Positions 33,641 to 43,618 of a stretch of DNA of 64,000 nt are shown here, piece by piece. Position numbers and translations under genes: made by a program. The notes below the pieces were generated by a model. It was not told where the DNA came from and did not search any database. It saw only the letters and a program-made list of their open reading frames with translations. The DNA is from Paracoccaceae bacterium (GTDB taxonomy: Bacteria > Pseudomonadota > Alphaproteobacteria > Rhodobacterales > Rhodobacteraceae): positions 1-64,000 of the forward strand of contig JAGXGW010000058.1 of the NCBI GenBank assembly GCA_024636555.1, written 5' to 3'. Positions within the stretch are counted from its first letter, which is position 1; each line of letters starts with the position of its first letter.

Positions 33641-34864
33641 ATGCGCATGATGATCTCTTTTGCAGCCCTGTTTTTGTCGGTCATCCTGCTCCAGCTTTCA
33701 ACCGGGGGCGTGGGGCCGCTGGATGCGCTCTCGGGGCTGACGCTGGACTTCACCAATGCCCAGATCGGCCTGCTGGGATCGGCGCATTTCTTCGGCTTCT
33801 TCATCGGCTGCTGGTGGGCCCCGCGCCTGATGGGCACCATCGGCCATTCCCGCGCCTTTGCGGCCTTCACTGCGGCGGGGGCGATCGGGTTGCTGGCGCA
33901 TATGCTGGTGATCGATGCCTACGCCTGGGCGCTGATGCGTGTGGCCTCGGGCCTTTGCGTGGCGGGCTGTTACACGGTGATCGAGGCATGGTTGCAGGCC
34001 AAGCTGACCAACGAGACGCGGGGCCGCGCCATGGGCAGCTACCGCGTGGTGGATATGGGCGCATCGCTGGTGGCGCAGATGCTGATCTCGGTGCTGGAGC
34101 CTGCCTCTTACGTGTCCTACAACCTGCTGGCCCTGCTGTGTTGCGCCGCGCTGTTGCCGATCACCCTGACGCGCACGTCCGAGCCGGAAACCCCCGGCGC
34201 GCTGCGGCTGCGCCCAATGCTGGCCGTCACGCGCTCTCCGCTGGCAGCGGCGGGCGTGGTGGTGGCAGCGTTGTCCAGCGCCTCGTTCCGGATGGTCGGG
34301 CCTGTCTATGGGCAGGAGGTGGGACTGGCGGTGGAACAGATCGCCTATTTCCTCGCGGCTTTCGTGGCGGGCGGTGCAATCGCGCAATATCCGGTGGGCT
34401 GGCTGGCCGACAAATACGACCGCCGCTGGGTGCTGATCTGGCTGTCCATCGCCTCGATCGCAAGCTCCGCACTGACCGCGCTGACAGGCGATCTGGGCAC
34501 GGCGGGTATCCTGATGACCGCCACGCTGTTCGGGGCCACGACCTTTCCGATCTATTCCGTCGCCGCCGCCCATGCCCATGATTTCGCGGAGACATCCGAG
34601 CGGGTGGAACTGTCGGCCGCGCTGATGTTCTTCTTTGCACTGGGGGCGATTGCGGCCCCGCTGCTGGCCTCAACCCTGATCGAGATCTACGGCCCCTCGG
34701 CGATGTTCGTGATGATCGGCACGGGCCACGGGGCGCTGGTGGTCTTTGGTCTGATCCGGATGCAGATGCGCCCCGGCGCGCTGCACCGGACGCGCTATAT
34801 CTGGGCGCCGCGCACCTCCTTCCTGATCGGGCGGCTGACAGGCCGCACGCGCGACGAGGACTGA
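33641..34864 (+). CDS. MFS transporter (YcaD-like)
   Basis: A 407-residue major facilitator with twelve hydrophobic helices. It has the cytoplasmic loop motif LADKYDRRWVL between helices 8 and 9, and the helix 4-5 segment RVASGLCVAGCYTVIEAWLQ characteristic of the YcaD group of MFS proteins. The start has the usual short polar N-terminus. The substrate is not predictable. The gene follows the ImuA-like gene after a family B repeat and precedes metG with an 87-bp gap. Confidence 0.87.
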   Translation: MRMMISFAALFLSVILLQLSTGGVGPLDALSGLTLDFTNAQIGLLGSAHFFGFFIGCWWAPRLMGTIGHSRAFAAFTAAGAIGLLAHMLVIDAYAWALMRVASGLCVAGCYTVIEAWLQAKLTNETRGRAMGSYRVVDMGASLVAQMLISVLEPASYVSYNLLALLCCAALLPITLTRTSEPETPGALRLRPMLAVTRSPLAAAGVVVAALSSASFRMVGPVYGQEVGLAVEQIAYFLAAFVAGGAIAQYPVGWLADKYDRRWVLIWLSIASIASSALTALTGDLGTAGILMTATLFGATTFPIYSVAAAHAHDFAETSERVELSAALMFFFALGAIAAPLLASTLIEIYGPSAMFVMIGTGHGALVVFGLIRMQMRPGALHRTRYIWAPRTSFLIGRLTGRTRDED

Positions 34865-34951
34865 CGCGCACGCCCCGCTGGAACCCCGCCGCGCCTTGCG
34901 CTAAGGAAGGGCCAAACCGGAACAGGCGTGGAAATACAGGGGCGCAACGAT

Positions 34952-36673
34952 ATGGCACGGCATCTGATCACCTCGGCGATCCCTTATATCAACGGGATCA
35001 AGCATTTGGGCAATCTCGTGGGCAGCCAGTTGCCTGCGGATCTTTATGCGCGCTACCAGCGTGGACGCGGCAACGAGGTGATGTTTCTCTGCGCCACGGA
35101 CGAGCATGGCACGCCCGCCGAACTGGCCGCTGCCAAAGCCGGCAAGCCGGTGGCGGACTATTGCGCCGAGATGCATGCCGTGCAGGCGGAAATCGCGCGC
35201 GGCTTCCGTCTCAGTTTCGATCATTTCGGCCGCTCCTCCAGCCCGCAGAACCACCGTCTGACGCAGCATTTCGCGGGCCGTCTGGCCGATGCGGGGCTGA
35301 TCCGCGTGGTGTCCGAGACGCAGGTCTACTCGCCCGCCGATGGCCGCTTCCTGCCGGATCGCTATATCGAGGGCACCTGCCCCAATTGCGGCTTTGAAAG
35401 CGCGCGCGGCGATCAGTGCGACAATTGCACCAAGCAGCTCGATCCGGTCGATCTGATCAACCCGCGTTCGACCATTTCCGGCTCCACCGATCTGGAGCAG
35501 CGCGAGACCAAGCATCTCTACCTGTGCCAAAGCCAGATGCGTCAGCAGTTGCAGGACTGGATCGACAGCAAGACACATTGGCCGATCCTGACCACCTCCA
35601 TCGCCAAGAAATGGCTAAACGACGGCGACGGGTTGCAGGATCGCGGCATCACGCGGGATCTGGACTGGGGCATTCCGGTCAAAAAGGGCGATCAGGACTG
35701 GCCGGGGATGGAGGGCAAGGTCTTCTATGTCTGGTTCGATGCACCGATCGAATATATCGCCTGCGGGGCTGAATGGGCCGAGACGCAGGGGCTGCAGGCC
35801 GATGCATGGGAACGCTGGTGGCGCACCGACAAGGGCGCGGATGACGTGACCTATACCCAGTTCATGGGCAAGGATAACGTGCCGTTCCACACGCTCAGCT
35901 TTCCGGCCACGATCCTTGGGTCGCAGGAGCCGTGGAAGCTGGTCGATTACATCAAGTCGTTCAACTACCTCAACTATGACGGCGGCCAGTTCAGCACCTC
36001 GCGCGGGCGCGGCGTGTTCATGGATCAGGCGCTGGAGATCCTGCCCGCCGATTACTGGCGCTGGTGGTTGTTGTCGCATGCGCCGGAATCCTCGGATGCC
36101 GAGTTCACATGGGAGAATTTCCAAACTTCCGTGAACAAGGATCTGGCCGATGTACTTGGCAATTTCGTCAGCCGTATCACCAAATTCTGCCGCTCGAAAT
36201 TCGGCGAGGCGGTGCCGGAAGGCGGTGCATGGGGCGAACAGGAAGCCGCGCTGATCGAGACGCTGACCACGCGGCTGCGCGCCTATCAGACCTTCATGGA
36301 CGAGATGGAGGTCCGCAAATCGGCGCAGGAGTTGCGCGCGATCTGGGTGCTGGGCAACGAATATCTGCAATCCGCCGCCCCTTGGGTGACGTTCAAGCAA
36401 GACCCCGACCGCGCCGCGATGCAGACGCGTCTGGGCCTCAACCTGATCCGGCTCTATGCCGTGCTCTCCGCGCCGTTCATCCCCGATGCGAGCGCCGCCA
36501 TGCTGGCGGGTTTGCAAACGGATGATGCGGACTGGCCCGAGGGTGATCTGGCCGCATGGCTGTCGGCCCTGCCCGCAGGCCACGCTTTCACCGTGCCGGA
36601 GGTGCTGTTCACCAAGATTACCGACGAGCAGCGCGCGGATTGGCAGACCCGCTTCGCGGGCATCCGCACCTGA
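34952..36673 (+). CDS. metG: Methionyl-tRNA synthetase
   Basis: A 573-residue class I synthetase that charges tRNA-Met. Visible: the HIGH motif as KHLGN near residue 19, a zinc knuckle with two CxxC pairs ([17 protein letters not shown]) near 145, the metal- and Met-site segment [11 protein letters not shown], the KMSKS-equivalent [10 protein letters not shown] and an anticodon-binding helical domain ([20 protein letters not shown]). There is no C-terminal EMAP/tRNA-binding extension, so the protein is the short form. ATG 34952 is preferred, as the Rossmann strand [11 protein letters not shown] starts at once; the GTG at 34928 would add eight residues. Confidence 0.96.
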   Translation: MARHLITSAIPYINGIKHLGNLVGSQLPADLYARYQRGRGNEVMFLCATDEHGTPAELAAAKAGKPVADYCAEMHAVQAEIARGFRLSFDHFGRSSSPQNHRLTQHFAGRLADAGLIRVVSETQVYSPADGRFLPDRYIEGTCPNCGFESARGDQCDNCTKQLDPVDLINPRSTISGSTDLEQRETKHLYLCQSQMRQQLQDWIDSKTHWPILTTSIAKKWLNDGDGLQDRGITRDLDWGIPVKKGDQDWPGMEGKVFYVWFDAPIEYIACGAEWAETQGLQADAWERWWRTDKGADDVTYTQFMGKDNVPFHTLSFPATILGSQEPWKLVDYIKSFNYLNYDGGQFSTSRGRGVFMDQALEILPADYWRWWLLSHAPESSDAEFTWENFQTSVNKDLADVLGNFVSRITKFCRSKFGEAVPEGGAWGEQEAALIETLTTRLRAYQTFMDEMEVRKSAQELRAIWVLGNEYLQSAAPWVTFKQDPDRAAMQTRLGLNLIRLYAVLSAPFIPDASAAMLAGLQTDDADWPEGDLAAWLSALPAGHAFTVPEVLFTKITDEQRADWQTRFAGIRT

Positions 36674-36686
36674 GAGGCAGCACCTG

Positions 36687-36738
36687 TTTCTTCTTGCCTG
36701 AAATATCCGCCGGGGGTCCGGGGGATGCATCCCCCCGG
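36687..36738. repeat. Dispersed intergenic repeat, family A (partial copy) with hairpin
   Basis: TTTCTTCTTGCCTGAAATATCC is followed by GCCGGGGG and a hairpin CCGGGGG-ATGCAT-CCCCCCGG. It shares the CTTCTTGC...ATATCC box of the copies at 16471 and 57671 but has a shorter G/C block. It lies between the convergent metG and RND-pump genes, where a bidirectional terminator would be expected. Confidence 0.6.
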
Positions 36739-36745
36739 CTTGCGT

Positions 36746-39700
36746 CTACGTCTTGAACACGCGGTAGATGGCCGGGATCACCAGCACGGTCAGCAGCGTC
36801 GAGGTGAGCAGACCGAACAGCAGCGACAGCGCCAGTCCCTGAAAGATCGGATCGGCCAGAATGACCGTCGCCCCGAACATCGCGGCCAGCGCGGTCAGCA
36901 GGATCGGCTTGAACCGGATCGCGCCCGCCTCCAGCAAAATCTCCACCGGTTCCTTGCCCGCAGGATCAGTGTGGCGGATGAAATCCACCAGCAGGATCGA
37001 GTTGCGCACGATGATCCCCGCCAGCGCGATAAAGCCGATCATCGAGGTGGCCGAGAACGGCGCGCCCCAGAGCCAGTGGCCGAACATGATGCCCAGAAAG
37101 GTCAGCGGCACCGGCGTCAGCACCACCAGCGGCACACGGAACGATCCGAACTGCGCCACGACCAGCACATAGATGCCCAGCAGCGCCACGCCAAAGGCCG
37201 CGCCCATGTCGCGGAAGGTCACCCATGTCACCTCCCATTCGCCATCCCACAGGATCGTGGGGCGGCTGTCGTCGATGGGTTGGCCGTTGAGCAGGATCAG
37301 CGGCTTTTCCCCCTCCGCCCAGTCCATCGCATCAAGTGCCTTGCCCACCTCGACGATGCCGTAGAGCGGTGCCTCGAACCGGCCTGCAAGCTCGGCCATC
37401 ACCATCTCGGCGGGGCGGCCGTTGCGGCGGAAGACGGGATAGGACATCACTTCCTCCTCGATCCGCACCACATCGCCCAGTTCGACCACGCCGCGCGCGC
37501 CGGGCAGGACGTTGGCAGGGATCGGCGTGGAGAGGAACCGCTCGTCCATCACGCGGTCGGACTGGGCGCGCGCCACGGTGATCGGGATCGGGCGGCGGCC
37601 ATCCTCGCGGTGCGAGTAACCCACCGTCGTCTCACCATTCAGGATGCCGATCGTGTCGAACACATCGCTTTCCTGCACCGAGAAGAACTCCAGATCGTCG
37701 GGCGAGATCAGCGCCCGCAAGCGGCGCGGCGGCGTGCCGAAACTGTCATCCACATCGACGATGAAATCGACGCTCTCGAATGCCGCGCGCAGCTTGCGGG
37801 CGGTGTCGCGGCGCGCCTCGGGCGAGGGTCCGTAGACCTCGGCCAGCAGGGTAGCCATCACCGGCGGTCCGGGGGGCGGTTCAACCGTCTTGAGGCTAGC
37901 GCCTTGCGGCAGGTCCAGCGCCTGCAAACGGTCGCGCAGGTCCAGCGCGATGTCATGGCTGGCGCGGTCGGCCTCTTTGGACAGGTTGATCTGCACATCG
38001 CCCATATGCGGATCGCCCCGCAGGAAATAGTGGCGCACCAGCCCGTTGAAGTTGAAGGGTGCTGCCGTGCCTGCATAGGTCTGCACGCTGAGCACCTCTG
38101 GTAGGTCCATCGCGATACGGGCCACCGATTGCGCCACCGCATCTGTCGTCTCGACCGCCGTGCCCTCGGGCATGTCGATGACAACCGCCAGTTCCTGCTT
38201 GTTGTCGAAGGGCAGCAGCTTCACCGTCACATGCTGGGTATAGAGCAGCCCGAGCGAGCCGAAAGACAGCACCGCCGTGACCAGCAAAAAACTCAGGCTG
38301 CGCGCCTTGGTGGCAAGGACGGGTCGCGCCACGCGGGTGAAAGTCCGGCCCAGAAAGCCGCCGTCGCTCGCGTCATGGCCATGCATCGGCGCATTGCCCG
38401 CGATCTTGACCATCAGCCACGGGGTCACCATGACCGCGATGAAGAACGAGATGATCATCGCCGCCGAGGCGACAGCCGGGATCGGGCTCATATACGGCCC
38501 CATCAGGCCGGAGACGAACAGCATCGGCAACAGGGCCGCCACCACCGTGAGCGTGGCAACAATTGTGGGGTTGCCCACCTCGGCCACCGCGTCGATGGCG
38601 CGGGTCACGCGGTCGCGCCCGTCCTTCATGCCCCAGTGGCGGGCGATATTCTCGATCACCACGATGGCGTCATCCACCAGAATACCGATGGAAAAGATCA
38701 GCGCGAAGAGCGACACGCGGTTCAGCGTATAGCCCATGATCCACGCGCCGAAGAGCGTCAGCAGTATCGTAACGGGGATCACGACGGCGACCACGATGCT
38801 CTCGCGCCAGCCAATCGCCACCAGCGTCAGCAGGATGATCGAAAGCGTGGCCAGAAACAGTTTGACCAGCAGCGTGTCGGCTTTCTTCTGCGCGGTCTCG
38901 CCGTAGTTGCGGGTGATCTCGACCGCGACACTGTCAGGGATGAGCGTCTGTTGCAGGGTGGCCGTGCGGGCGAGAATCTGATCGGCCACAACCACAGCAT
39001 TCGCGCCTGCGCGCTTGGCAAAGGCCAGTGTCACAGCGGGGCTGCGCGTCACTGTGCCATCGGCGGCGCGGTCCACATGGGCCACGATCCGGTCGGACAT
39101 ATCCGGCACGAATGCGATATCCGCCACATCGCCGACATAGATCGGGCGATTGTCGCGGGTGGTCAGCAGCAGGCCCGCGATCTCGGCGGGCGCTGTCAGG
39201 CTTTGGCCCGCGACAAGCCCGATCTGCTGGCCGCCGTCGCGCAGGCTGCCCGCATTCATGGTGCGGTTGGCCGATTGCACCTTTCCGGCCAGTTGTTGCA
39301 GCGTGACGCCGTAAAGCGCCATGCGTTCGGGATCGGGCGCGATGCGGATCGCCTCGGAGGCCTCGCCGACGACATAGCTCAGCCCGACATCGGCAACCTT
39401 GGACAGATCGGCGCGCATCTCGCGGGCCAGCCGTGTCAGGTCATTGGCGCTGATCTCCGCCCCGTCCTGCGCGGTCAGGGTGAGGGTGACGATGGCCACA
39501 TCGTCAATCCCGCGCCCGATGATCAGGGGTTCGGGGATGCCGACCGGAATACGGTCCATATTGGCGCGGATCTTCTCGTGCACCCGCAGGATGGCCGCAT
39601 CCGAGGAGGTGCCCACCTTGAAGCGCGCGGTGATCATCGCGCCGTCATCCATTGTCTGGGAATAGACATGCTCGACGTCGTTGATCGCCTGAATGATGGT

Positions 39701-39934
39701 TTCCATCGGTTCGGATACCAGCCTGACGGCATCCTCGGCCTGCAGCCCCGGTGCCTGCATCAGGATGTTGACCATCGGCACCGAGATCTGCGGCTCTTCC
39801 TCGCGCGGGACGACCATCAGCGCGATGATGCCCATCGCAAGGGCCGCCAGCATGATCAGCGGTGTCAGGGGGGAGCGGATAAACCCGCGTGTCAGGTTGC
39901 CCGCGATGCCCAGCTTTTGCGGTTGACCGGTCAT
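36746..39934 (-). CDS. RND-family efflux pump inner-membrane transporter (AcrB/MexB-like)
   Basis: A 1062-residue RND permease with the duplicated architecture of one helix, a large periplasmic loop and five helices, twice over. The proton-relay Asp pair of helix 4 is in ILVDDAIVVIENIARHW. The N-terminus (FIRSPLTPLIMLAALAMGIIALMVVPREEEP) and the porter segments are typical of the hydrophobe/amphiphile exporters. The second half shows ATSMIGFIALAGIIVRNSIL. Its ATG overlaps the adaptor stop (ATGA), so pump and adaptor are co-produced. No outer-membrane channel is adjacent, so a distant TolC must serve. Substrates are not predictable. Confidence 0.93.
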   Translation of the reverse strand: MTGQPQKLGIAGNLTRGFIRSPLTPLIMLAALAMGIIALMVVPREEEPQISVPMVNILMQAPGLQAEDAVRLVSEPMETIIQAINDVEHVYSQTMDDGAMITARFKVGTSSDAAILRVHEKIRANMDRIPVGIPEPLIIGRGIDDVAIVTLTLTAQDGAEISANDLTRLAREMRADLSKVADVGLSYVVGEASEAIRIAPDPERMALYGVTLQQLAGKVQSANRTMNAGSLRDGGQQIGLVAGQSLTAPAEIAGLLLTTRDNRPIYVGDVADIAFVPDMSDRIVAHVDRAADGTVTRSPAVTLAFAKRAGANAVVVADQILARTATLQQTLIPDSVAVEITRNYGETAQKKADTLLVKLFLATLSIILLTLVAIGWRESIVVAVVIPVTILLTLFGAWIMGYTLNRVSLFALIFSIGILVDDAIVVIENIARHWGMKDGRDRVTRAIDAVAEVGNPTIVATLTVVAALLPMLFVSGLMGPYMSPIPAVASAAMIISFFIAVMVTPWLMVKIAGNAPMHGHDASDGGFLGRTFTRVARPVLATKARSLSFLLVTAVLSFGSLGLLYTQHVTVKLLPFDNKQELAVVIDMPEGTAVETTDAVAQSVARIAMDLPEVLSVQTYAGTAAPFNFNGLVRHYFLRGDPHMGDVQINLSKEADRASHDIALDLRDRLQALDLPQGASLKTVEPPPGPPVMATLLAEVYGPSPEARRDTARKLRAAFESVDFIVDVDDSFGTPPRRLRALISPDDLEFFSVQESDVFDTIGILNGETTVGYSHREDGRRPIPITVARAQSDRVMDERFLSTPIPANVLPGARGVVELGDVVRIEEEVMSYPVFRRNGRPAEMVMAELAGRFEAPLYGIVEVGKALDAMDWAEGEKPLILLNGQPIDDSRPTILWDGEWEVTWVTFRDMGAAFGVALLGIYVLVVAQFGSFRVPLVVLTPVPLTFLGIMFGHWLWGAPFSATSMIGFIALAGIIVRNSILLVDFIRHTDPAGKEPVEILLEAGAIRFKPILLTALAAMFGATVILADPIFQGLALSLLFGLLTSTLLTVLVIPAIYRVFKT

Positions 39935-40896
39935 TTCAGCACCACCGTGTCACCGGCGCTCAGGCCCGACAGAACCTCGCGCAGAACCGCGCCGTCCTGC
40001 TCGTGGCGCTGGCCCAGCATCACGACACGCTCACCCTGACTCGGGCCGGAGACGGTCACGAAATCCAGCCCCGCACGTGTCGTGATGGCAGTTTCAGGCA
40101 CCAGCAGCGCTTCGCGGCTGCCGACGGCAAGGCGCACCAGGACGCGGGCATCCACGAAAGCGTCGCTCAGCCCTTCGACCGCAACATCGGCACTGACACG
40201 GCCGTTGTCGATCTGCGGATAGATACGCGCAATCCGGCCCGTCGCGCTGTCGCCCGCGCCGTCGATCGCGATCTCGTCGCCCTCTGCCAAGGCGCGGGCG
40301 TGGCGCTCTGGTATCGCAAGGCGCAGAAAGAACCCGCCACCCGCCAGCGTCGCCACCGCCTCACCCGGCATCACCACGGCACCGGCGGCGGCCGGAACGG
40401 TCAGCACCAGCCCCGAGATCGGGGCAAGCACATCGCCCTCGGCGGCCTGTTGCGCGACAACCGAGCGTTCCGCGCGCATCGAGTCGATCTGCCCGCCCAG
40501 CACCTCGACCTGCGTCCGCAGCGCATCCAGCCGCTGCACGGTGGTCACGCCACGTTGCAGCAGCGCCTCGCCGCGTTCCAGCTCGCTTTCGGCATTGGCC
40601 AGTTGCGATTGCAGCGATTGTTCCTGTGCATCAATCGCGCGCAGGCGCAGATCGAGCTTTTCATCGACGACGCGGGCCAGCACCTGCCCTGCCGCGACAC
40701 GGTCCCCCTCGGCCACGTCGAGTGTGACCAATGTGCCGCCAAGGCGCGCGCGCGCTGGCAGGTGGGTTTGCGGCTCGATCTGGCCGTAGACGGCTTTCCA
40801 GTCCGTCACCGGCTGATATTCAAGGGTAAGGGACTCTGCAAAAGCTGCGGGGGCCAGAGCCAGAAATCCAATCAGGGCTACAAATTGCGCTTTCAT
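39931..40896 (-). CDS. RND efflux periplasmic adaptor (membrane-fusion protein)
   Basis: A 321-residue adaptor with a Sec signal (MKAQFVALIGFLALAPAAFA), the first lipoyl half (ARLGGTLVTLDVAEGDRVAAGQ), a short helical hairpin (about 80-140), the second lipoyl half (VLAPISGLVLTVPAAAGAVV) and beta-barrel plus membrane-proximal domains. It is shorter than AcrA because the hairpin is compact. ATG 40896 gives a clean signal peptide; an in-frame ATG at 40908 is less likely. It is the first gene of the two-gene RND operon and is translationally coupled to the pump. Confidence 0.9.
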   Translation of the reverse strand: MKAQFVALIGFLALAPAAFAESLTLEYQPVTDWKAVYGQIEPQTHLPARARLGGTLVTLDVAEGDRVAAGQVLARVVDEKLDLRLRAIDAQEQSLQSQLANAESELERGEALLQRGVTTVQRLDALRTQVEVLGGQIDSMRAERSVVAQQAAEGDVLAPISGLVLTVPAAAGAVVMPGEAVATLAGGGFFLRLAIPERHARALAEGDEIAIDGAGDSATGRIARIYPQIDNGRVSADVAVEGLSDAFVDARVLVRLAVGSREALLVPETAITTRAGLDFVTVSGPSQGERVVMLGQRHEQDGAVLREVLSGLSAGDTVVLK

Positions 40897-40941
40897 TTGC
40901 GCCTCCATCCATACATCGCGGCCCGGTCTGGGCTGCTTTCA

Positions 40942-40959
40942 TATTCCATATAGTGAATA
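40942..40959. promoter_or_regulatory. Short inverted repeat upstream of the RND operon
   Basis: TATTC-CATATAGT-GAATA, a 5-bp inverted repeat with an A+T-rich centre, lies 46-63 bp before the adaptor ATG in an otherwise G+C-rich gap. It could be a repressor operator. No regulator gene is adjacent, so the call is tentative. Confidence 0.3.
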
Positions 40960-41126
40960 CTTGGTGTTACGGCAATGGGCCGCTGTCACGATCATGGATC
41001 ATGGCAGCTGAAGCTGTGGGATCTGCGCCAACAGGGGCGCTTTTGCGGATCACGGACCACCGATCACGGATGCGGTCAGGGCTGTCGGGATACGAGACAC
41101 CAGCGCATCGCTGCGCCGCAACAGGC

Positions 41127-42950
41127 TCAGGCCGTCAGCGTCGTCCTGTCGCGAATGGTCCGCAACACCGCTTCGAGATCGGCGCGCCGGATCGGCTTTG
41201 GCAGATGCGCATCGAACCCAGCCGCGAGATAATTGTCGACATCTTCCGACATCACATTCGCGGTGGCCGCAAACGCCATCGGCATGTCATCGCCGGACCT
41301 GCGATCTGCCGCGCGCAAGGCCGCCAGCGTCTCGATCCCGTCCATGCCCGGCATCGAAATGTCGATCACATAGGCATCAAAGTGACGCGTGCCGACCAGA
41401 CTGACCGCTTCGTACCCGTCCTCGGCCATTACGGGCTGCACATCGTAACTTTCCAGCAGCGCCTGCAAGACAAGCCGGTTGATCGGATCGTCATCGGCGC
41501 AGAGGATCTCCAACCCCGGATACGAGCCGGACTGCTCTTCGTCAGCGGCTGTCACGTCCTTATTCAGCCTCGCTTTCGGTGCTTCCGGCAAGGGCAGGCT
41601 GAAAGTGATGGAGGTGCCGCGGCCAAGCTCGCTTTCGACATGGATCTCGCCGTCCATGGTTTCGACCAGCATCTTCACGATGCTCATCCCCAGTCCGGTC
41701 CCGCCAAAGCGCCGCGTCGTATCCGCGGAGGCTTGCTCGAACGGCACAAACAACACCTCAAGCTGTTCCCTTGTCATCCCGATTCCGGTGTCGGTGACCG
41801 TGAAGATCACCAGATCATCGGCACCGCGCTCTGCCTTGACCATGATTTCGCCGGAGCGGGTGAACTTGAGCGCGTTGCTGAGCAGGTTGTGGAAGACCTG
41901 ATTGATCCGTGTCGGATCACCCAACACGGGCGGCATATCGGCGGGCAGCACTTGCAGGCTCAGATTGACGGATTTGCTGGCTGCGACGCGGCGGTACTGC
42001 GCGGCTGCATTCTCCAGCACCTCTTCCAGATCCATCGGCAGGATCTCAAGCTGCACCTTGCCCGCCTCGGCCTTGGAATAATCCAGAACCTCGTTCACGA
42101 TAGACAACAGCAACTCGCCGCAACTGTGCAACTCGCGCAGCAGGGACTCGCCCTCTCCCTTGCGGACATGCGGCCGCAACAATTCGGACAGGCCCAGCAA
42201 ACCGTTCAGCGGTGTGCGCAATTCGTGGTTCATCTGCGCAAAGAAACGGGCCTTTTGCTGTGAGATCACCACAGCCTGACGGCGTGCGTATTTCAGCTGT
42301 TGATTGAGCTCCGTCTCGCGGTGGATGATCAGTGTAAAGCCCCAGATCATCGAGACCACACCCAGAACAAAGGCGATCCCGGCTGTGTTGATCATCACCA
42401 GATTCATGTCGCCCGTTGCCACAATGAGAAACAGGCGCAACAGGTAGGTGAAGGCTACGAAAACAAATGGCAGCATCACCAGAATGAGAAAGGCTCGGTT
42501 CGCCGTTCTGAACCGACGTCCCAGATCGAGACCCGCCACCAGCGCGACGGGGCCGTTGATCAGGGACGCCACGAGCATCAGAGCGAGAACGTCGGCCCCG
42601 GACAGCACAAGTGCCCCCTGTGCCAGACAAACCAGCGACGACACGATGACAACAGGCCGCCAGCGCATGCCTGCACCGGCCACCTGACGGAAGGTTGCAT
42701 AGGCCAGAACAATCGAAAAATGCGCGCCTGTGATGATCAGGAATGCGGTCAGCGCATAGGGAAGAAAAGCGTTGCTCAAAACGCCAAGTGACGCGATGAC
42801 CAGAAACAGCGTGCTGCCTGCGTACAATTGCACGACCGGACGAAAATCTTCCGTCATCGTGCGGAGAAGGTAGTAAACGATCATCACCGAAACGAGCGTC
42901 AGCATGGATGCGACGCTGACGAGTAGGTTGAAATCGACGGCCGTGTTCAT
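41127..42950 (-). CDS. Hybrid sensor histidine kinase with N-terminal seven-helix membrane domain
   Basis: A 607-residue hybrid kinase. The first about 210 residues contain seven hydrophobic helices with no periplasmic sensor loop. The dimerisation helix carries the phospho-acceptor His in MNHELRTPLNG (near 235). The ATPase has HNLLSNALKFT (N box), DTGIGM (G1) and GGTGLGMSIV (G2), and a C-terminal receiver has its Asp in DAYVIDISMPGMDG and Lys in LPKPIRRA. ATG 42950 is chosen because AGGA precedes it; a TTG at 42968 would also be in frame. No response regulator lies beside it, so the output partner, perhaps via an Hpt protein, is elsewhere. Confidence 0.92.
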   Translation of the reverse strand: MNTAVDFNLLVSVASMLTLVSVMIVYYLLRTMTEDFRPVVQLYAGSTLFLVIASLGVLSNAFLPYALTAFLIITGAHFSIVLAYATFRQVAGAGMRWRPVVIVSSLVCLAQGALVLSGADVLALMLVASLINGPVALVAGLDLGRRFRTANRAFLILVMLPFVFVAFTYLLRLFLIVATGDMNLVMINTAGIAFVLGVVSMIWGFTLIIHRETELNQQLKYARRQAVVISQQKARFFAQMNHELRTPLNGLLGLSELLRPHVRKGEGESLLRELHSCGELLLSIVNEVLDYSKAEAGKVQLEILPMDLEEVLENAAAQYRRVAASKSVNLSLQVLPADMPPVLGDPTRINQVFHNLLSNALKFTRSGEIMVKAERGADDLVIFTVTDTGIGMTREQLEVLFVPFEQASADTTRRFGGTGLGMSIVKMLVETMDGEIHVESELGRGTSITFSLPLPEAPKARLNKDVTAADEEQSGSYPGLEILCADDDPINRLVLQALLESYDVQPVMAEDGYEAVSLVGTRHFDAYVIDISMPGMDGIETLAALRAADRRSGDDMPMAFAATANVMSEDVDNYLAAGFDAHLPKPIRRADLEAVLRTIRDRTTLTA

Positions 42951-43393
42951 GATGGTCCTGTAGTTCAATGATCACGACCGTGACGGAGGCGACAGAAATA
43001 GGCTTCAGGTAGGTAGAAGTGTTCAACGCAATAGGTCAAAAACCAATCTTAAGCGACAGTTTTCCAACTTTAGACTGATGTTTTAGGCATTTGGAAGCCC
43101 GACGCAAGCCCGGTGACAGCCCTGCCGGCAGAGCAGGGGCGAGTAAATGCCGAACGCCGGCTCAGGACCGGCCGCAGGCGCCGCAGCCCTGGCGAACACG
43201 GACAAGCAAATTGCGCCAAAGCAGACGCGGGCAAGCATCCTTTTGTGATATGCTTCGTTAGAGGGGCTGGTGCGCCACCCGGCACGATTCTGGCCGCATG
43301 CGTGCCGATGTATCTGGCCGCCCTCGTGTTCGGGCGTGCCTGACCGGCCAAAATGCACAGCAAACCGGTGCTGGAGTGTCCGGGTACCGGCGA
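42951..43393. other. 443-bp gap with no supported gene
   Basis: The region upstream of the hybrid kinase holds its promoter (A+T-richer 42960-43085) but no confident coding sequence. A 51-codon leftward frame beginning at 43238 has a signal-peptide-like start (MLARVCFGAICLSVFARAAA) and four Cys residues, but a poorly placed ribosome site (AGG abutting the ATG) and no recognisable family. I leave it unannotated as a gene. Confidence 0.4.
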
Positions 43394-43480
43394 TGGTGGC
43401 CCCTGAGGGACTCGAACCCTCACGCCCATACGGACCTTAGATTTTAAGTCTAGTCTGTCTACCAGTTCCAGCAAGGGGCC
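43394..43480 (-). tRNA. tRNA-Leu (anticodon TAA)
   Basis: The leftward strand folds as a class II tRNA. Its features are a 7-bp acceptor stem GGCCCCT/AGGGGCC, a D arm with CTGGAACTGGTAGAC, an anticodon loop CTTAAAA giving anticodon TAA, a variable arm, the T arm GAGGGTTCGAGTCCCTC, discriminator A and an encoded CCA. The base pair at the foot of the anticodon stem (27-43) reads C-A rather than a Watson-Crick pair. It decodes UUA and UUG, rare codons in this G+C-rich genome. Confidence 0.95.
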
Positions 43481-43618
43481 ACGTCTGTCGTCTAACCACA
43501 AGATCAGGCTTGCTCAAGATGAAACTCCGGGCAGGCTCATGCACTGACCGGAGTCACGTTGGACGAGATCGCGCCCACCGCGCTTGACGCTTACCGCAAA
43601 ACCCTCAATCGTGGGCCC

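Noticed and set aside
43083-43238. 51-codon leftward frame with a signal-peptide-like start and four Cys
   Set aside because: Poor ribosome site, no homology recognised, and it lies in an untranslated gap; too weak to call a gene.
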